Assembly: GCF_946190275.1 (NCBI RefSeq)
Contig: NZ_CAMHZQ010000005.1
Location: 60,132 to 124,131 of the forward strand
From: Streptococcus mitis
GTDB taxonomy: Bacteria; Bacillota; Bacilli; Lactobacillales; Streptococcaceae
Length of the DNA stretch: 64,000 bases
Reading direction: 5' to 3'
The notes below the pieces were generated by a model. The model was given only the letters and a program-made list of their open reading frames with translations. It was not told the origin of the DNA and ran no database searches. Of this stretch, positions 8,870 to 18,828 are shown piece after piece. Made by a program: the position numbers and the translations under genes. Position 1 is the stretch's first letter; each line of letters opens with the position of its first letter.

Positions 8870-9664
8870 TTATTCTGCGGAATGGCTAGATGGTTTGAGC
8901 TTGTAACGGTCATAAAGTTTCTGCAAACTACCATCCTTGCTCCATTTAGTAACCAAGTTATCAAGATAGTTGTTGAGCTCTGTATTTGATTTCTTGGTAA
9001 CGATACCGTAGTCTGATGGCTTGAAACTATCATCTAGCAGTACTGTGCGTTTACTGATATAGCCAGATAGGATAGAGCGGTCAACGGAAAAGGCATCAAT
9101 TCGATGAGCGTGAAGGGAAGTAATCAATTCTGGGTAGGAACCAAGTTCGACGAATTTAAACTTCAGACCTTTCTTTTTACCCAGTTCAGTAATCAGGCGT
9201 TGGGTGATGGACCCTTGGGCGACTCCGATGGTTTTGCCGTTTAGGTCCTCAATACTTTTGATTTTGGCAGATTTATTGACCAAAAATCCAGAAGCGTCTG
9301 TGTAGTAGGGACTGGTAAAGTTGTAGAGTTTTTTACGTTCGTCTGTGATGGTAAAGGTCGCGATATCCATATCGACCTGTTCATTGTCTAGAAGTGGTCC
9401 GCGAGTTTGTGCGGTAACAGGCACATAGCGAACCTTGACCTTGAGTTCATCGGCTACCATCTTGGCCAAGTCGGTTTCGATACCAGAATAGGTCCCTGTC
9501 TTGGGATCCTTGTAACCGAAATTGGGAACGTCTTGTTTCACACCGACAACCAGCTCGCCTCTCTTTTGAATGTCTGCGACACTAGTATCAGCCTGAACTG
9601 GTTTTGTAGCAGCAAGGCCGAAAAGGCTAATCAATAATGCGGATAAAAAGAATTTCTTTTTCAT
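8870..9664 (-). CDS. Amino-acid ABC transporter substrate-binding protein (no lipobox)
   Basis: 264 residues. A signal peptide (KKK followed by a hydrophobic stretch ending near VQA, residues 1-25) precedes a periplasmic-binding-protein type 2 fold of the polar amino-acid family. The signal region reads LFGLAATKP, with no Cys, so it is not a standard lipoprotein; it may stay on the membrane by an uncleaved signal or interact directly with the permeases. It lies between the ATPase and the two permease genes of the same operon. Substrate unknown. Confidence 0.88.
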   Translation of the reverse strand: MKKKFFLSALLISLFGLAATKPVQADTSVADIQKRGELVVGVKQDVPNFGYKDPKTGTYSGIETDLAKMVADELKVKVRYVPVTAQTRGPLLDNEQVDMDIATFTITDERKKLYNFTSPYYTDASGFLVNKSAKIKSIEDLNGKTIGVAQGSITQRLITELGKKKGLKFKFVELGSYPELITSLHAHRIDAFSVDRSILSGYISKRTVLLDDSFKPSDYGIVTKKSNTELNNYLDNLVTKWSKDGSLQKLYDRYKLKPSSHSAE

Positions 9665-9674
9665 AGGTGCCTCC

Positions 9675-10433
9675 TTATTTTACTTTGTCACTTTCGTGGT
9701 TTATGATTTTACTGAGGAATTGTTGGGCACGAGGTTCGCTTGGATTGTCGAAAAAGTCATCAACATCTGTCGTATCTACTAAAACCTCTCCGTCAGCCAT
9801 AAAGATGATGCGGTCAGCAACTTCACGGGCGAAGCCCATTTCATGAGTAACGACAATCATATTCATACCATCGTGGGCCAATTTTTGCATAACTGCCAGA
9901 ACATCGCCGATGGTTTCAGGGTCAAGAGCAGATGTTGGCTCATCAAAGAGGAGGAGTTCAGGATGCATAGCGAGTCCACGTGCGATGGCAATCCGTTGTT
10001 TTTGTCCACCAGAAAGCATGGCTGGATAAGAATCTTTCTTGTCCCACATATTTACAAATTCCAGATATTTTTGAGCTGTTTTTTCAGCTTCTTTTTTATC
10101 AATTCCTAGAACTTTTACGGGTGCTAGTGTTACGTTTTCTAACACTGTTTTGTGCGGATAGAGGTTAAAATGCTGGAAAACCATGCCGACTTCCTTGCGA
10201 AGAGGAACTAAATCTTTCTGGCTGGCACCAGCAACTTGGTGGCCATTGACTAGAAGACTTCCCTTGTCGACAGCCTCCAAACCATTGATGGTACGGATAA
10301 GAGTGGATTTCCCAGAACCAGATGGTCCGAGTAGGACAACGACTTGTCCTTTTTCAAAACGGAGATTGATGTCGCGGAGTGCATGGTAGTCTCCGTAATA
10401 TTTTTCGACGTGTTCAAATTCTACTAAAGCCAT
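9675..10433 (-). CDS. Polar amino-acid ABC transporter ATPase
   Basis: 252 residues, GlnQ/HisP type. Walker A GPSGSGKST is at 36-44, the signature LSGGQKQRIAIARGLA near 135-150, and Walker B LLLFDEPTSALDPE follows. It is the first gene of the operon ATPase, binding protein, permease, permease. The ATG at 10433 has an AAAGGAG ribosome site. Confidence 0.93.
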   Translation of the reverse strand: MALVEFEHVEKYYGDYHALRDINLRFEKGQVVVLLGPSGSGKSTLIRTINGLEAVDKGSLLVNGHQVAGASQKDLVPLRKEVGMVFQHFNLYPHKTVLENVTLAPVKVLGIDKKEAEKTAQKYLEFVNMWDKKDSYPAMLSGGQKQRIAIARGLAMHPELLLFDEPTSALDPETIGDVLAVMQKLAHDGMNMIVVTHEMGFAREVADRIIFMADGEVLVDTTDVDDFFDNPSEPRAQQFLSKIINHESDKVK

Positions 10434-10447
10434 AAGGAATCTCCTTT

Positions 10448-10496
10448 GTGTTAGATTTTATAACACGATTCTACACCAAAAGAATTGCCTTGTCAA
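10448..10496 (-). promoter_or_regulatory. Promoter and small palindrome of the amino-acid ABC operon
   Basis: Minus-strand TTGACA (10491-10496) and TAGAAT (10468-10473) are 17 bp apart, with TG before the -10. Just downstream, GTGTTA and TAACAC form an inverted repeat with a 7 bp centre (10448-10466). That is a plausible operator or leader hairpin for an unidentified regulator. Confidence 0.7.
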
Positions 10497-10543
10497 ATCA
10501 TATCTTAAAAATTCACTAAAATTTTATAAAAAAGCAATCTGGA

Positions 10544-10572
10544 TAGAGAAAAAGCCTAAATCATGTTATAAT
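10544..10572 (+). promoter_or_regulatory. recJ promoter, extended -10
   Basis: TGTTATAAT is a perfect extended -10 (hexamer at 10567-10572). The -35 (TAGAGA at 10544-10549) is weak. Confidence 0.65.
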
Positions 10573-10608
10573 GAAGCAATAGAATTCTTAGAAAGAGTGG
10601 ATGTCTTT

Positions 10609-12831
10609 TTGATAACACCTACTTATGAATGGCAGTTTGCCCCGCAGGTAGAAGATGCGGATTTTACAAAAATAGCCAAGAAGGCTGGACTGGGTCCTGA
10701 GGTGGCTCGGTTATTGTTTGAGAGAGGGATTCAGGACCAAGAAAGTCTGAAGAAGTTTTTAGAACCTTCCTTGGAGGACTTGCACGACCCTTATCTGCTC
10801 CATGATATGGACAAGGCAGTGGAACGGATTCGTCAGGCCATTGAAGAAGGGGAAAGTATTCTCGTTTACGGTGATTATGATGCGGATGGTATGACTTCGG
10901 CTTCTATTGTGAAGGAAAGTTTGGAACAGCTTGGTGCCGAGTGCCGTGTTTACCTACCCAATCGTTTTACTGATGGCTATGGACCTAATGCAAGTGTCTA
11001 TAAATACTTTATCGAGCAAGAAGGGATTTCCTTGATTGTGACGGTGGATAATGGGGTTGCGGGTCACGAAGCTATTGAATTGGCCCAGTCTATGGGAGTG
11101 GATGTCATTGTGACCGACCACCATTCCATGCCAGAAACCTTGCCAGATGCTTATGCTATCGTTCATCCTGAGCATCCAGATGCGGATTATCCTTTCAAAT
11201 ATTTGGCTGGTTGTGGAGTGGCCTTCAAGCTGGCTTGTGCCCTTTTAGAAGAAGTGCAAGTGGAACTACTGGATTTGGTTGCTATCGGAACTATTGCAGA
11301 TATGGTGAGCCTGACGGATGAAAATCGTATCTTGGTCCAATATGGTCTGGAAATGTTGGGACATACCCAGCGCATCGGCCTGCAAGAAATGCTGAATATG
11401 GCTGGGATTGCTGCTAATGAAGTGACAGAAGAAACGGTTGGCTTCCAGATTGCTCCTCGTTTAAATGCCTTGGGGCGCTTGGATGATCCCAATCCTGCTA
11501 TTGATTTGTTGACTGGATTTGACGACGAGGAAGCGCATGAGATTGCCCTCATGATTCATCAGAAAAACGAAGAGCGCAAGGAAATCGTTCAGTCAATCTA
11601 TGAAGAAGCCAAGATCATGGTGGATCCTGAGAAGAAGGTCCAAGTCTTGGCCAAGGAAGGCTGGAATCCTGGGGTTCTAGGTATCGTTGCTGGTCGTTTG
11701 TTGGAAGAGCTAGGGCAGACAGTTATTGTTCTTAATATAGAAGACGGTCGTGCCAAGGGTAGTGCTCGTAGTGTGGAAGCGGTCGATATTTTTGAAGCCC
11801 TGGATCCCCATCGAGACCTCTTTATCGCCTTTGGTGGTCATGCTGGCGCAGCAGGAATGACGCTGGAAATTGAGAAACTCTCAGATTTATCTCAGGTTTT
11901 GGAAGATTATGTTCGTGAAAAAGGTGCAGATGCTGGTGGCAAGAACAAGTTAAATCTAGATGAAGAGTTGGATTTGGAAACTTTGAGTCTTGAAACAGTC
12001 AAGAACTTTGAGCGCTTGGCACCTTTTGGCATGGACAATCAGAAACCTGTCTTTTATATCAAGGATTTTCAGGTCGAAAGTGCCCGTACTATGGGGGCAG
12101 GCAATGCCCATCTCAAGTTGAAAATTTCCAAAGGTGAGGCGAATTTTGAAGTGGTAGCCTTTGGCCAAGGCAGATGGGCGACAGAGTTTTCTCAAACCAA
12201 GAATCTAGAGCTGGCAGTCAAATTGTCTGTCAACCAATGGAATGGCCAAACTGCCCTGCAGTTGATGATGGTGGATGCGCGTGTGGAGGGTGTTCAACTT
12301 TTTAACATCCGTGGGAAGAATGCAGTCTTACCAGAGGGAGTTCCAGTCTTGGATTTTGCTGGAGAATTTCCGAATCTAGTAAATAGTGAAGCTATTGTCG
12401 TGAAAACCATTCCTGAGGATATTACTCAGCTGAAGACCATTTTTCAGGAACAAAATTTCTCTGCTGTCTATTTCAAAAATGATATTGACAAGGCCTACTA
12501 TCTGACAGGGTATGGGACTAGAGAGCAGTTTGCCAAATTGTACAAGACCATCTACCAGTTCCCAGAGTTTGATATTCGCTACAAGCTGAAGGATTTGGCT
12601 ACTTATCTCAATATTCAGCAAATCTTGCTGGTCAAGATGATTCAAGTCTTTGAAGAACTAGGCTTTGTGACGATTAAAGATGGTGTGATGACAGTCAATA
12701 AAGAAGCGCCAAAGAGAGAGATAGGAGAAAGTCAGATTTACCAAAATCTCAAACAAACTGTCAAAGACCAAGAAATGATGGCGCTGGGTACGGTGCAAGA
12801 AATTTATGATTTTTTAATGGAAAAAGAGTAG
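10609..12831 (+). CDS. recJ: Single-stranded-DNA exonuclease RecJ
   Basis: About 740 residues, the long Firmicutes form. The DHH phosphoesterase motifs are seen: YGDYDADGMTSAS (about residue 90), VTVDNG, then TDHHSMP. A DHHA1/OB-fold part and a C-terminal extension (about residues 540-740) follow. RecJ digests single-stranded DNA 5'-3' in recombination and repair. I prefer the TTG at 10609, which has a GAGTGG-type site about 9 bases upstream. A GTG at 10597 in frame would add four residues but overlaps that site. Confidence 0.93.
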   Translation: MITPTYEWQFAPQVEDADFTKIAKKAGLGPEVARLLFERGIQDQESLKKFLEPSLEDLHDPYLLHDMDKAVERIRQAIEEGESILVYGDYDADGMTSASIVKESLEQLGAECRVYLPNRFTDGYGPNASVYKYFIEQEGISLIVTVDNGVAGHEAIELAQSMGVDVIVTDHHSMPETLPDAYAIVHPEHPDADYPFKYLAGCGVAFKLACALLEEVQVELLDLVAIGTIADMVSLTDENRILVQYGLEMLGHTQRIGLQEMLNMAGIAANEVTEETVGFQIAPRLNALGRLDDPNPAIDLLTGFDDEEAHEIALMIHQKNEERKEIVQSIYEEAKIMVDPEKKVQVLAKEGWNPGVLGIVAGRLLEELGQTVIVLNIEDGRAKGSARSVEAVDIFEALDPHRDLFIAFGGHAGAAGMTLEIEKLSDLSQVLEDYVREKGADAGGKNKLNLDEELDLETLSLETVKNFERLAPFGMDNQKPVFYIKDFQVESARTMGAGNAHLKLKISKGEANFEVVAFGQGRWATEFSQTKNLELAVKLSVNQWNGQTALQLMMVDARVEGVQLFNIRGKNAVLPEGVPVLDFAGEFPNLVNSEAIVVKTIPEDITQLKTIFQEQNFSAVYFKNDIDKAYYLTGYGTREQFAKLYKTIYQFPEFDIRYKLKDLATYLNIQQILLVKMIQVFEELGFVTIKDGVMTVNKEAPKREIGESQIYQNLKQTVKDQEMMALGTVQEIYDFLMEKE

Positions 12832-12839
12832 ATGTAGGA

Positions 12840-12868
12840 AAGAGTTGGGAAACCAGCTCTTTTTTGAA
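12840..12868 (+). terminator. Terminator of recJ
   Basis: Nine-base-pair stem (AAGAGTTGG with CCAGCTCTT, one G-U) and a GAAA loop, followed by a T run. Confidence 0.85.
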
Positions 12869-12882
12869 AACAAATCTTCATT

Positions 12883-12910
12883 TTGAAAATCATCAAAAAA
12901 ATGGTATAAT
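12883..12910 (+). promoter_or_regulatory. rnjB promoter
   Basis: TTGAAA (12883-12888) and TATAAT (12905-12910) with 16 bp between; TGG precedes the -10. Confidence 0.75.
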
Positions 12911-12927
12911 GGTAGGAAAAGATTCGG

Positions 12928-12967
12928 CTAAAAGTAGTGCTTTTAGAATAAGAGGGTAAGCAACCCT
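12928..12967 (+). promoter_or_regulatory. Two tandem stem-loops in the rnjB leader
   Basis: CTAAAAG and CTTTTAG (12928-12946, loop TAGTG) and AGGGT and ACCCT (12953-12967, loop AAGCA) form two adjacent hairpins in a leader of about 80 bases. Neither has a T run, so they are not simple terminators. Confidence 0.5.
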
Positions 12968-13000
12968 ATAATCAAGATAAATTAAGCTTTCGGAGGAAAA

Positions 13001-14662
13001 ATGAGTAATATCAGTTTAACAACACTTGGTGGTGTACGTGAAAATGGGAAAAATATGTATATCGCTGAAATCGATGGGTCTATTTTCGTTTTGGATGCAG
13101 GTCTGAAATATCCTGAAAATGAACAACTAGGGGTGGATGTGGTCATTCCCAATATGGACTACCTTTTTGAAAATAGCGATCGTATCGCTGGGGTCTTCTT
13201 GACCCACGGCCATGCGGATGCAATTGGTGCTCTGCCTTATCTCTTGGCTGAAGCCAAGGTACCTGTATTTGGCTCTGAATTGACCATTGAGTTGGCAAAA
13301 CTCTTTGTCAAAGGAAATGACACAGTTAAGAAATTCAATGATTTCCATGTCATTGATGAGGATTCGGAGATTGATTTTGGAGGAACTGTGGTGTCCTTCT
13401 TCCGTACAACCCACTCTATCCCAGAAAGTCTGGGTGTGGTCTTGAAGACAGCTGAAGGTAGCATCGTTTATACAGGCGACTTCAAATTTGACCAGACAGC
13501 TAGTGAATCTTATGCGACAGACTTCGCTCGTTTGGCAGAAATCGGTCGTGACGGAGTTCTAGCTCTGCTCAGTGATTCAGCCAATGCGGATAGTAATATC
13601 CAAGTGGCTAGCGAAAGTGAAGTTGGGGACGAGATCACTCAAACCATTTCGGACTGGGAGGGTCGTATTATCGTTGCAGCAGTAGCTAGCAACCTCTCTC
13701 GTATTCAGCAGGTGTTTGACGCTGCGGATGCAACAGGCCGTCGTGTGGTCTTGACAGGATTTGATATTGAAAATATCGTCCGCACTGCTATTCGCCTCAA
13801 GAAATTATCTCTAGCTAACGAGAGTCTTTTGATTAAGCCAAAAGATATGTCTCGCTTTGAAGACCATGAGTTGATTATCCTTGAGACAGGTCGTATGGGT
13901 GAGCCTATCAACGGTCTTCGCAAGATGTCGATTGGTCGTCACCGTTATGTGGAAATCAAGGACGGTGACCTAGTCTATATCGTAACCACTCCATCTATCG
14001 CCAAGGAAGCGGTCGTGGCGCGTGTGGAAAACATGATTTACCAAGCTGGTGGAGTTGTCAAATTGATCACCCAAAACTTGCGTGTGTCAGGACATGGGAA
14101 TGCGCGTGACTTGCAGTTGATGATTAATCTCTTGCAACCCAAGTATCTCTTCCCAATTCAAGGGGAATACCGTGAGTTGGATGCCCATGCTAAGGCTGCT
14201 ATGGCCGTCGGGATGTTACCAGAACGCATTTTCATTCCTAAAAAGGGAACCAGCATGGCTTATGAGAATGGGGACTTTGTCCCAGCTGGCGCAGTTTCGG
14301 CAGGGGATGTCTTGATTGATGGGAATGCCATTGGTGATGTTGGAAATGTGGTTCTTCGTGACCGTAAGGTCTTGTCAGAGGACGGTATTTTCATCGTAGC
14401 AATTACCGTTAACCGTCGTGAGAAGAAAATTGTGGCCAAGGCTCGTGTTCATACGCGCGGATTTGTTTATCTCAAGAAGAGCCGTGATATTCTCCGTGAA
14501 AGTTCAGAATTGATTAACCAGACGGTAGAAGACTATCTTCAAGGAGATGACTTTGACTGGGCAGATCTCAAAGGGAAGGTTCGTGATAATCTGACAAAGT
14601 ATCTCTTTGACCAGACTAAGCGTCGTCCAGCTATTTTACCAGTAGTCATGGAAGCAAAATAA
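13001..14662 (+). CDS. rnjB: Ribonuclease J2 (metallo-beta-lactamase family)
   Basis: 553 residues: metallo-beta-lactamase and beta-CASP domains and the C-terminal dimerisation region of RNase J. The metal-binding motif is H69-x-H71-x-D73 followed by Ala74, where the highly active RNase J1 has His (HxHxDH). That degenerate site is typical of RNase J2, which works mainly as a partner of J1 in mRNA decay. J1 is expected elsewhere in the genome. The gene has a strong GGAGG site, its own promoter, a structured leader and a weak terminator. Confidence 0.88.
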   Translation: MSNISLTTLGGVRENGKNMYIAEIDGSIFVLDAGLKYPENEQLGVDVVIPNMDYLFENSDRIAGVFLTHGHADAIGALPYLLAEAKVPVFGSELTIELAKLFVKGNDTVKKFNDFHVIDEDSEIDFGGTVVSFFRTTHSIPESLGVVLKTAEGSIVYTGDFKFDQTASESYATDFARLAEIGRDGVLALLSDSANADSNIQVASESEVGDEITQTISDWEGRIIVAAVASNLSRIQQVFDAADATGRRVVLTGFDIENIVRTAIRLKKLSLANESLLIKPKDMSRFEDHELIILETGRMGEPINGLRKMSIGRHRYVEIKDGDLVYIVTTPSIAKEAVVARVENMIYQAGGVVKLITQNLRVSGHGNARDLQLMINLLQPKYLFPIQGEYRELDAHAKAAMAVGMLPERIFIPKKGTSMAYENGDFVPAGAVSAGDVLIDGNAIGDVGNVVLRDRKVLSEDGIFIVAITVNRREKKIVAKARVHTRGFVYLKKSRDILRESSELINQTVEDYLQGDDFDWADLKGKVRDNLTKYLFDQTKRRPAILPVVMEAK

Positions 14663-14682
14663 TCGTTGAAATAAACAGAGAG

Positions 14683-14706
14683 AAAGTCGAATTTCGGCTT
14701 TTTCTT
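14683..14706 (+). terminator. Terminator after rnjB
   Basis: AAAGTCGA pairs with TCGGCTTT (one G-U) around a 3-base loop, followed by TTTC. It is short, and partial read-through into estA is likely. Confidence 0.55.
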
Positions 14707-14718
14707 ATCGGAAAATAG

Positions 14719-15510
<792 letters not shown>

Positions 15511-15557
15511 TTTGAACTTCAGCATAGGGGGAGAACTAAAATAAAATATGTTTTCAC

Positions 15558-15585
15558 TAGACTTTTCAAACGAAAGTAGTAGAAT
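15558..15585 (+). promoter_or_regulatory. Probable murM promoter
   Basis: TAGACT (15558-15563) and TAGAAT (15580-15585) with 16 bp spacing, 34 bases before murM. Confidence 0.55.
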
Positions 15586-15618
15586 AGTAATAAGATACTG
15601 GAGGAAAGAGAGTAGGAA

Positions 15619-16839
15619 ATGTACCGTTATCAAATTGGCATTCCCACATTAGAATATGATCAGTTTGTCAAAGACCATGAATTAGGCAATGTATTACAAA
15701 GTAGTGCTTGGGAGGAAGTTAAGTCTGATTGGGAACATGAGAAGTTTGGTGTCTACAGGGAAGAAAAATTATTGGCGACAGCTAGTATTTTGATTAGAAG
15801 TCTTCCACTAGGCTATAAAATGTTTTACATCCCAAGAGGACCTATATTGGATTATGGTGATACGGAACTCTTGAGTTTTGTCATTCAGTCCATTAAGTCT
15901 TATGCTCGTAGCAGGAGAGCTATTTTTGTGACTTTTGATCCAAGTATTTGCCTGTCTCAAAGTTTAATCAATCAGGAAAAGACAGAATATCCTGAAAGTT
16001 TGGCTATCATTGATAGTTTGCAACAAATGGGAGTAAGGTGGTCAGGAAAAACGGAGGAAATGGGGGACACCATTCAGCCTCGTATTCAGGCGAAAATATA
16101 CAAGGAAAATTTTGAAGAAGATAAACTTTCCAAGTCAACAAAACAGGCTATTCGAACAGCACGGAATAAGGGTGTAGAGGTTCAATTTGGTGGAACTGAA
16201 TTATTGGAGTCCTTTTCCTTTTTGATGAAAAAAACCGAGAAGCGGAAAGAGATTCATTTGAGGAATGAAGCCTATTATAAAAAGTTGTTAGATAATTTTA
16301 AGGACAAGGCCTACATCACCTTGGCAACCTTGGATGTCTCTAAACGTTCGCAAGAATTAGAAGAACAGTTAGCGAAAAACAGAGCTTTGGAAGAGACGTT
16401 TACTGAGTCGACTCGAACTTCAAAAGTAGAAGCGCAGAAGAAGGAAAAAGAACGTTTGTTTGAGGAATTGACTTTCCTGCAGGAATATATGGATGCAGGT
16501 CAAGCAAGAGTTCCCTTAGCGGCTACCTTGACTTTAGAATTCGGACAAACTTCTGTCAATCTATACGCAGGAATGGATGAAGATTTTAGACGTTATAAAG
16601 CTCCTATTTTGACTTGGTATGAGACAGCTCGATATTCCTTTGAACGTGGCATTTTATGGCAAAATTTAGGAGGCGTCGAGAATGCTTTAGATGGTGGACT
16701 CTATCGTTTTAAAGCTAATTTTAATCCAACGATTGAAGAATACTTGGGTGAATTTACAATGCCCACTCATCCTCTCTATCCTCTGTTAAGACTTGCTCTT
16801 GATTTCCGTAAAACATTAAGAAAAAAACATAGAAAGTAA
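15619..16839 (+). CDS. murM: Peptidoglycan branching enzyme MurM (FemABX family)
   Basis: 406 residues. It is a FemABX-type aminoacyltransferase with two GNAT-like subdomains and a long helical hairpin insertion (about residues 245-295, Glu/Lys-rich coiled coil). MurM adds Ser or Ala from aminoacyl-tRNA to the Lys of lipid II, starting the dipeptide branch. It is required for high-level beta-lactam resistance in pneumococci, and commensal mitis-group alleles are known donors for mosaic murM. The N- and C-termini look pneumococcus-like while the middle differs from the pneumococcal sequence I recall. murN follows 4 bases later. Confidence 0.92.
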   Translation: MYRYQIGIPTLEYDQFVKDHELGNVLQSSAWEEVKSDWEHEKFGVYREEKLLATASILIRSLPLGYKMFYIPRGPILDYGDTELLSFVIQSIKSYARSRRAIFVTFDPSICLSQSLINQEKTEYPESLAIIDSLQQMGVRWSGKTEEMGDTIQPRIQAKIYKENFEEDKLSKSTKQAIRTARNKGVEVQFGGTELLESFSFLMKKTEKRKEIHLRNEAYYKKLLDNFKDKAYITLATLDVSKRSQELEEQLAKNRALEETFTESTRTSKVEAQKKEKERLFEELTFLQEYMDAGQARVPLAATLTLEFGQTSVNLYAGMDEDFRRYKAPILTWYETARYSFERGILWQNLGGVENALDGGLYRFKANFNPTIEEYLGEFTMPTHPLYPLLRLALDFRKTLRKKHRK

Positions 16840-16843
16840 GTAT

Positions 16844-18010
16844 ATGGCACTAACTACACTCACGAGAGAAGAGTTTCAGGCTTATTCTGATCAGGTTTCT
16901 TCTCGTTCCTTTATGCAATCTGTCCAGATGGGGGACTTGTTAGAAAAAAGAGGGGCTCGAATTGTTTATCTTGCTTTGAAACAAGAAGGAGAAATTCAAG
17001 TTGCAGCCCTGGTTTATAGCTTGCCCATGCTGGGTGGCCTGCATATGGAGCTCAATTCGGGTCCGATTTATACCCAACAAGATGCTCTTCCAATTTTTTA
17101 TGCGGAGTTAAAAGAATATGCCAAGCAAAATGGTGTATTAGAGTTGCTTGTAAAACCTTATGAAACTTATCAAACTTTTGATAGCCAAGGTAATCCAATA
17201 GATGCTGAGAAAAAAAGTATTATTCAAGGTTTAACTGATTTAGGTTATCAATTTGATGGATTGACAAGAGGTTATCCAGGTGGAGAAGTCAGCTGGCATT
17301 ACATCAAAGATTTGCAAGATTATGATGCTGCTTCCTTATTAAAATCCTTTAATAAAAATAGTATTCGCAACATTCAGTCGGCCTTTGATTTTAATATTCT
17401 TATTCGCAATGCAGAACGGGAAGAAATTCCAATATTCAAAAAAATTATCGAAGAAACAGGTAAAAGACAAGGTTTTGAGGATAAGAATTTAGATTATTAC
17501 ATGAAATTGTATGATATGTTTGGAGATAAGGCGGATTTCCTAATTGCTGAAGTCAATCCGCAACAGTCTATAGATGCTTTAAATGTGAAGATGGATAGTC
17601 TTGACAAGAAGTCGAAACAATTTCACCAGCAATACCAAGCCTTGCAAAAGAAAAAAGATTTTCTAACTAGTTTGGATAGTGAGTCTGGCAATGTTGCTCT
17701 AGCTTGTGCTTTAATAATCTACACGAATACAGAGGCAACGTACTTGTTTGGGGGGTCGTACGCAGAGTATCAGAAGTTTTCAGCTCCATTTTTACTTCAA
17801 TATCATGCGATGAAGCAGACAATGCAACGAAATATCCATCAATACAACTTCCTAGGGATTCAAGGGATTTTTGATGGCAGTGATGGTGTTTTGCGTTTTA
17901 AACAAAATTTTAATGGCTATATTGTACGCAAAGCAGGTACTTTCCGTTATCATCCATCGCCTTTAAAATACAAAGCTATTCAGTTATTCAAAAAAATAGT
18001 AGGACGTTAA
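16844..18010 (+). CDS. murN: Peptidoglycan branching enzyme MurN (FemABX family)
   Basis: 388 residues, same fold as MurM, with a coiled-coil insertion at about residues 240-280. MurN adds the second residue (Ala) of the lipid II cross-bridge after MurM. It starts 4 bases after the murM stop, so the two are co-transcribed. The GYPGGEVSWHY stretch and the YLFGGSYAEYQK region are typical of the family. No disruption is seen. Confidence 0.92.
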   Translation: MALTTLTREEFQAYSDQVSSRSFMQSVQMGDLLEKRGARIVYLALKQEGEIQVAALVYSLPMLGGLHMELNSGPIYTQQDALPIFYAELKEYAKQNGVLELLVKPYETYQTFDSQGNPIDAEKKSIIQGLTDLGYQFDGLTRGYPGGEVSWHYIKDLQDYDAASLLKSFNKNSIRNIQSAFDFNILIRNAEREEIPIFKKIIEETGKRQGFEDKNLDYYMKLYDMFGDKADFLIAEVNPQQSIDALNVKMDSLDKKSKQFHQQYQALQKKKDFLTSLDSESGNVALACALIIYTNTEATYLFGGSYAEYQKFSAPFLLQYHAMKQTMQRNIHQYNFLGIQGIFDGSDGVLRFKQNFNGYIVRKAGTFRYHPSPLKYKAIQLFKKIVGR

Positions 18011-18088
18011 GATGAAAAAGCCAGTATTTAGCTTTCTTTCAGCTTGTTTTAGTAAAATAGTCTTTATTTTCTAGAAAGGTGGAGGGAC

Positions 18089-18790
18089 ATGCGCTTGCTT
18101 TTTCGTTTGATAGGGACTTTCTTTTCTTTTGTGTGGCGTTTGTTTTGGCGCCTGGTTTGGATAGTTGTGCTCTTATGTGCGCTTGCTTTCGGTCTTCTCT
18201 GGTATCTGAACGGGGATTTTCAAGGAGCGCTAAAGCAAGCAGAACGGTCAGTAAAGATTGGTCAACAAAGTATCGACCAGTGGGAAAAAACAGGGCAACT
18301 GCCTAAGTTGAACCAGATAGATAGCCATCAACACTCTGAAGGAAGGTGGCCGCAGACTTCAGCTCGTATTTACCTAGATCCCCAGATGGATTCACGCTTT
18401 CAAGAAGCTTATGTAGAAGCAATTCAGAATTGGAATCAAACTGGTGCTTTTAACTTTGAAATTGTCACCGAGTCCAGTAAGGCAGATATTATGGCTACGG
18501 AGATGAATGACGGAGGCACTCCTGTGGCAGGAGAGGCGGAAAGTCAGACCAATCTCTTAACGGGGCAATTCTTGTCTGTAACGGTGCGGTTGAATCACTA
18601 TTATCTGTCCAATCCAGACTATGGCTATTCCTATGAGCGCATTGTCCATACGGCAGAACATGAGTTGGGGCATGCGATTGGCTTGGACCATACAGATGAA
18701 AAGTCTGTCATGCAACCTGCGGGTTCCTTTTATGGTATTCAGGAAGTGGATGTTGCAAACCTTCGAAAAATATATGAGACTAGTGAGTAG
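18089..18790 (+). CDS. Membrane-anchored matrixin-like zinc protease
   Basis: 233 residues. One N-terminal membrane helix (about residues 20-40, many Trp/Phe) anchors an extracytoplasmic domain. The zinc motif H191-E-L-G-H195-A-I-G-L-D-H201 and a following Met-turn (SVMQP, Met208) define the metzincin/matrixin clan. Short for this clan, with no propeptide cysteine switch visible. A GGTGGAGG site precedes the ATG. It sits between the murMN pair and uvrC; substrate unknown, perhaps a surface or wall-linked protein. Confidence 0.85.
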   Translation: MRLLFRLIGTFFSFVWRLFWRLVWIVVLLCALAFGLLWYLNGDFQGALKQAERSVKIGQQSIDQWEKTGQLPKLNQIDSHQHSEGRWPQTSARIYLDPQMDSRFQEAYVEAIQNWNQTGAFNFEIVTESSKADIMATEMNDGGTPVAGEAESQTNLLTGQFLSVTVRLNHYYLSNPDYGYSYERIVHTAEHELGHAIGLDHTDEKSVMQPAGSFYGIQEVDVANLRKIYETSE

Positions 18791-18815
18791 GGAACAATCT
18801 TTCCCTACTTTTTTG
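18788..18815 (+). terminator. Terminator of the matrixin-like gene
   Basis: Seven-base-pair stem (TAGGGAA with TTCCCTA) and a T run. The stem begins inside the stop codon. Confidence 0.8.
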
Positions 18816-18822
18816 CTATAAT
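18814..18822 (+). promoter_or_regulatory. uvrC promoter, extended -10
   Basis: TGCTATAAT, with the TATAAT hexamer at 18817-18822, is a perfect extended -10. It lies only 6 bases before the uvrC ATG, so transcription should start at or next to the start codon. Confidence 0.7.
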
Positions 18823-18828
18823 GGAACT

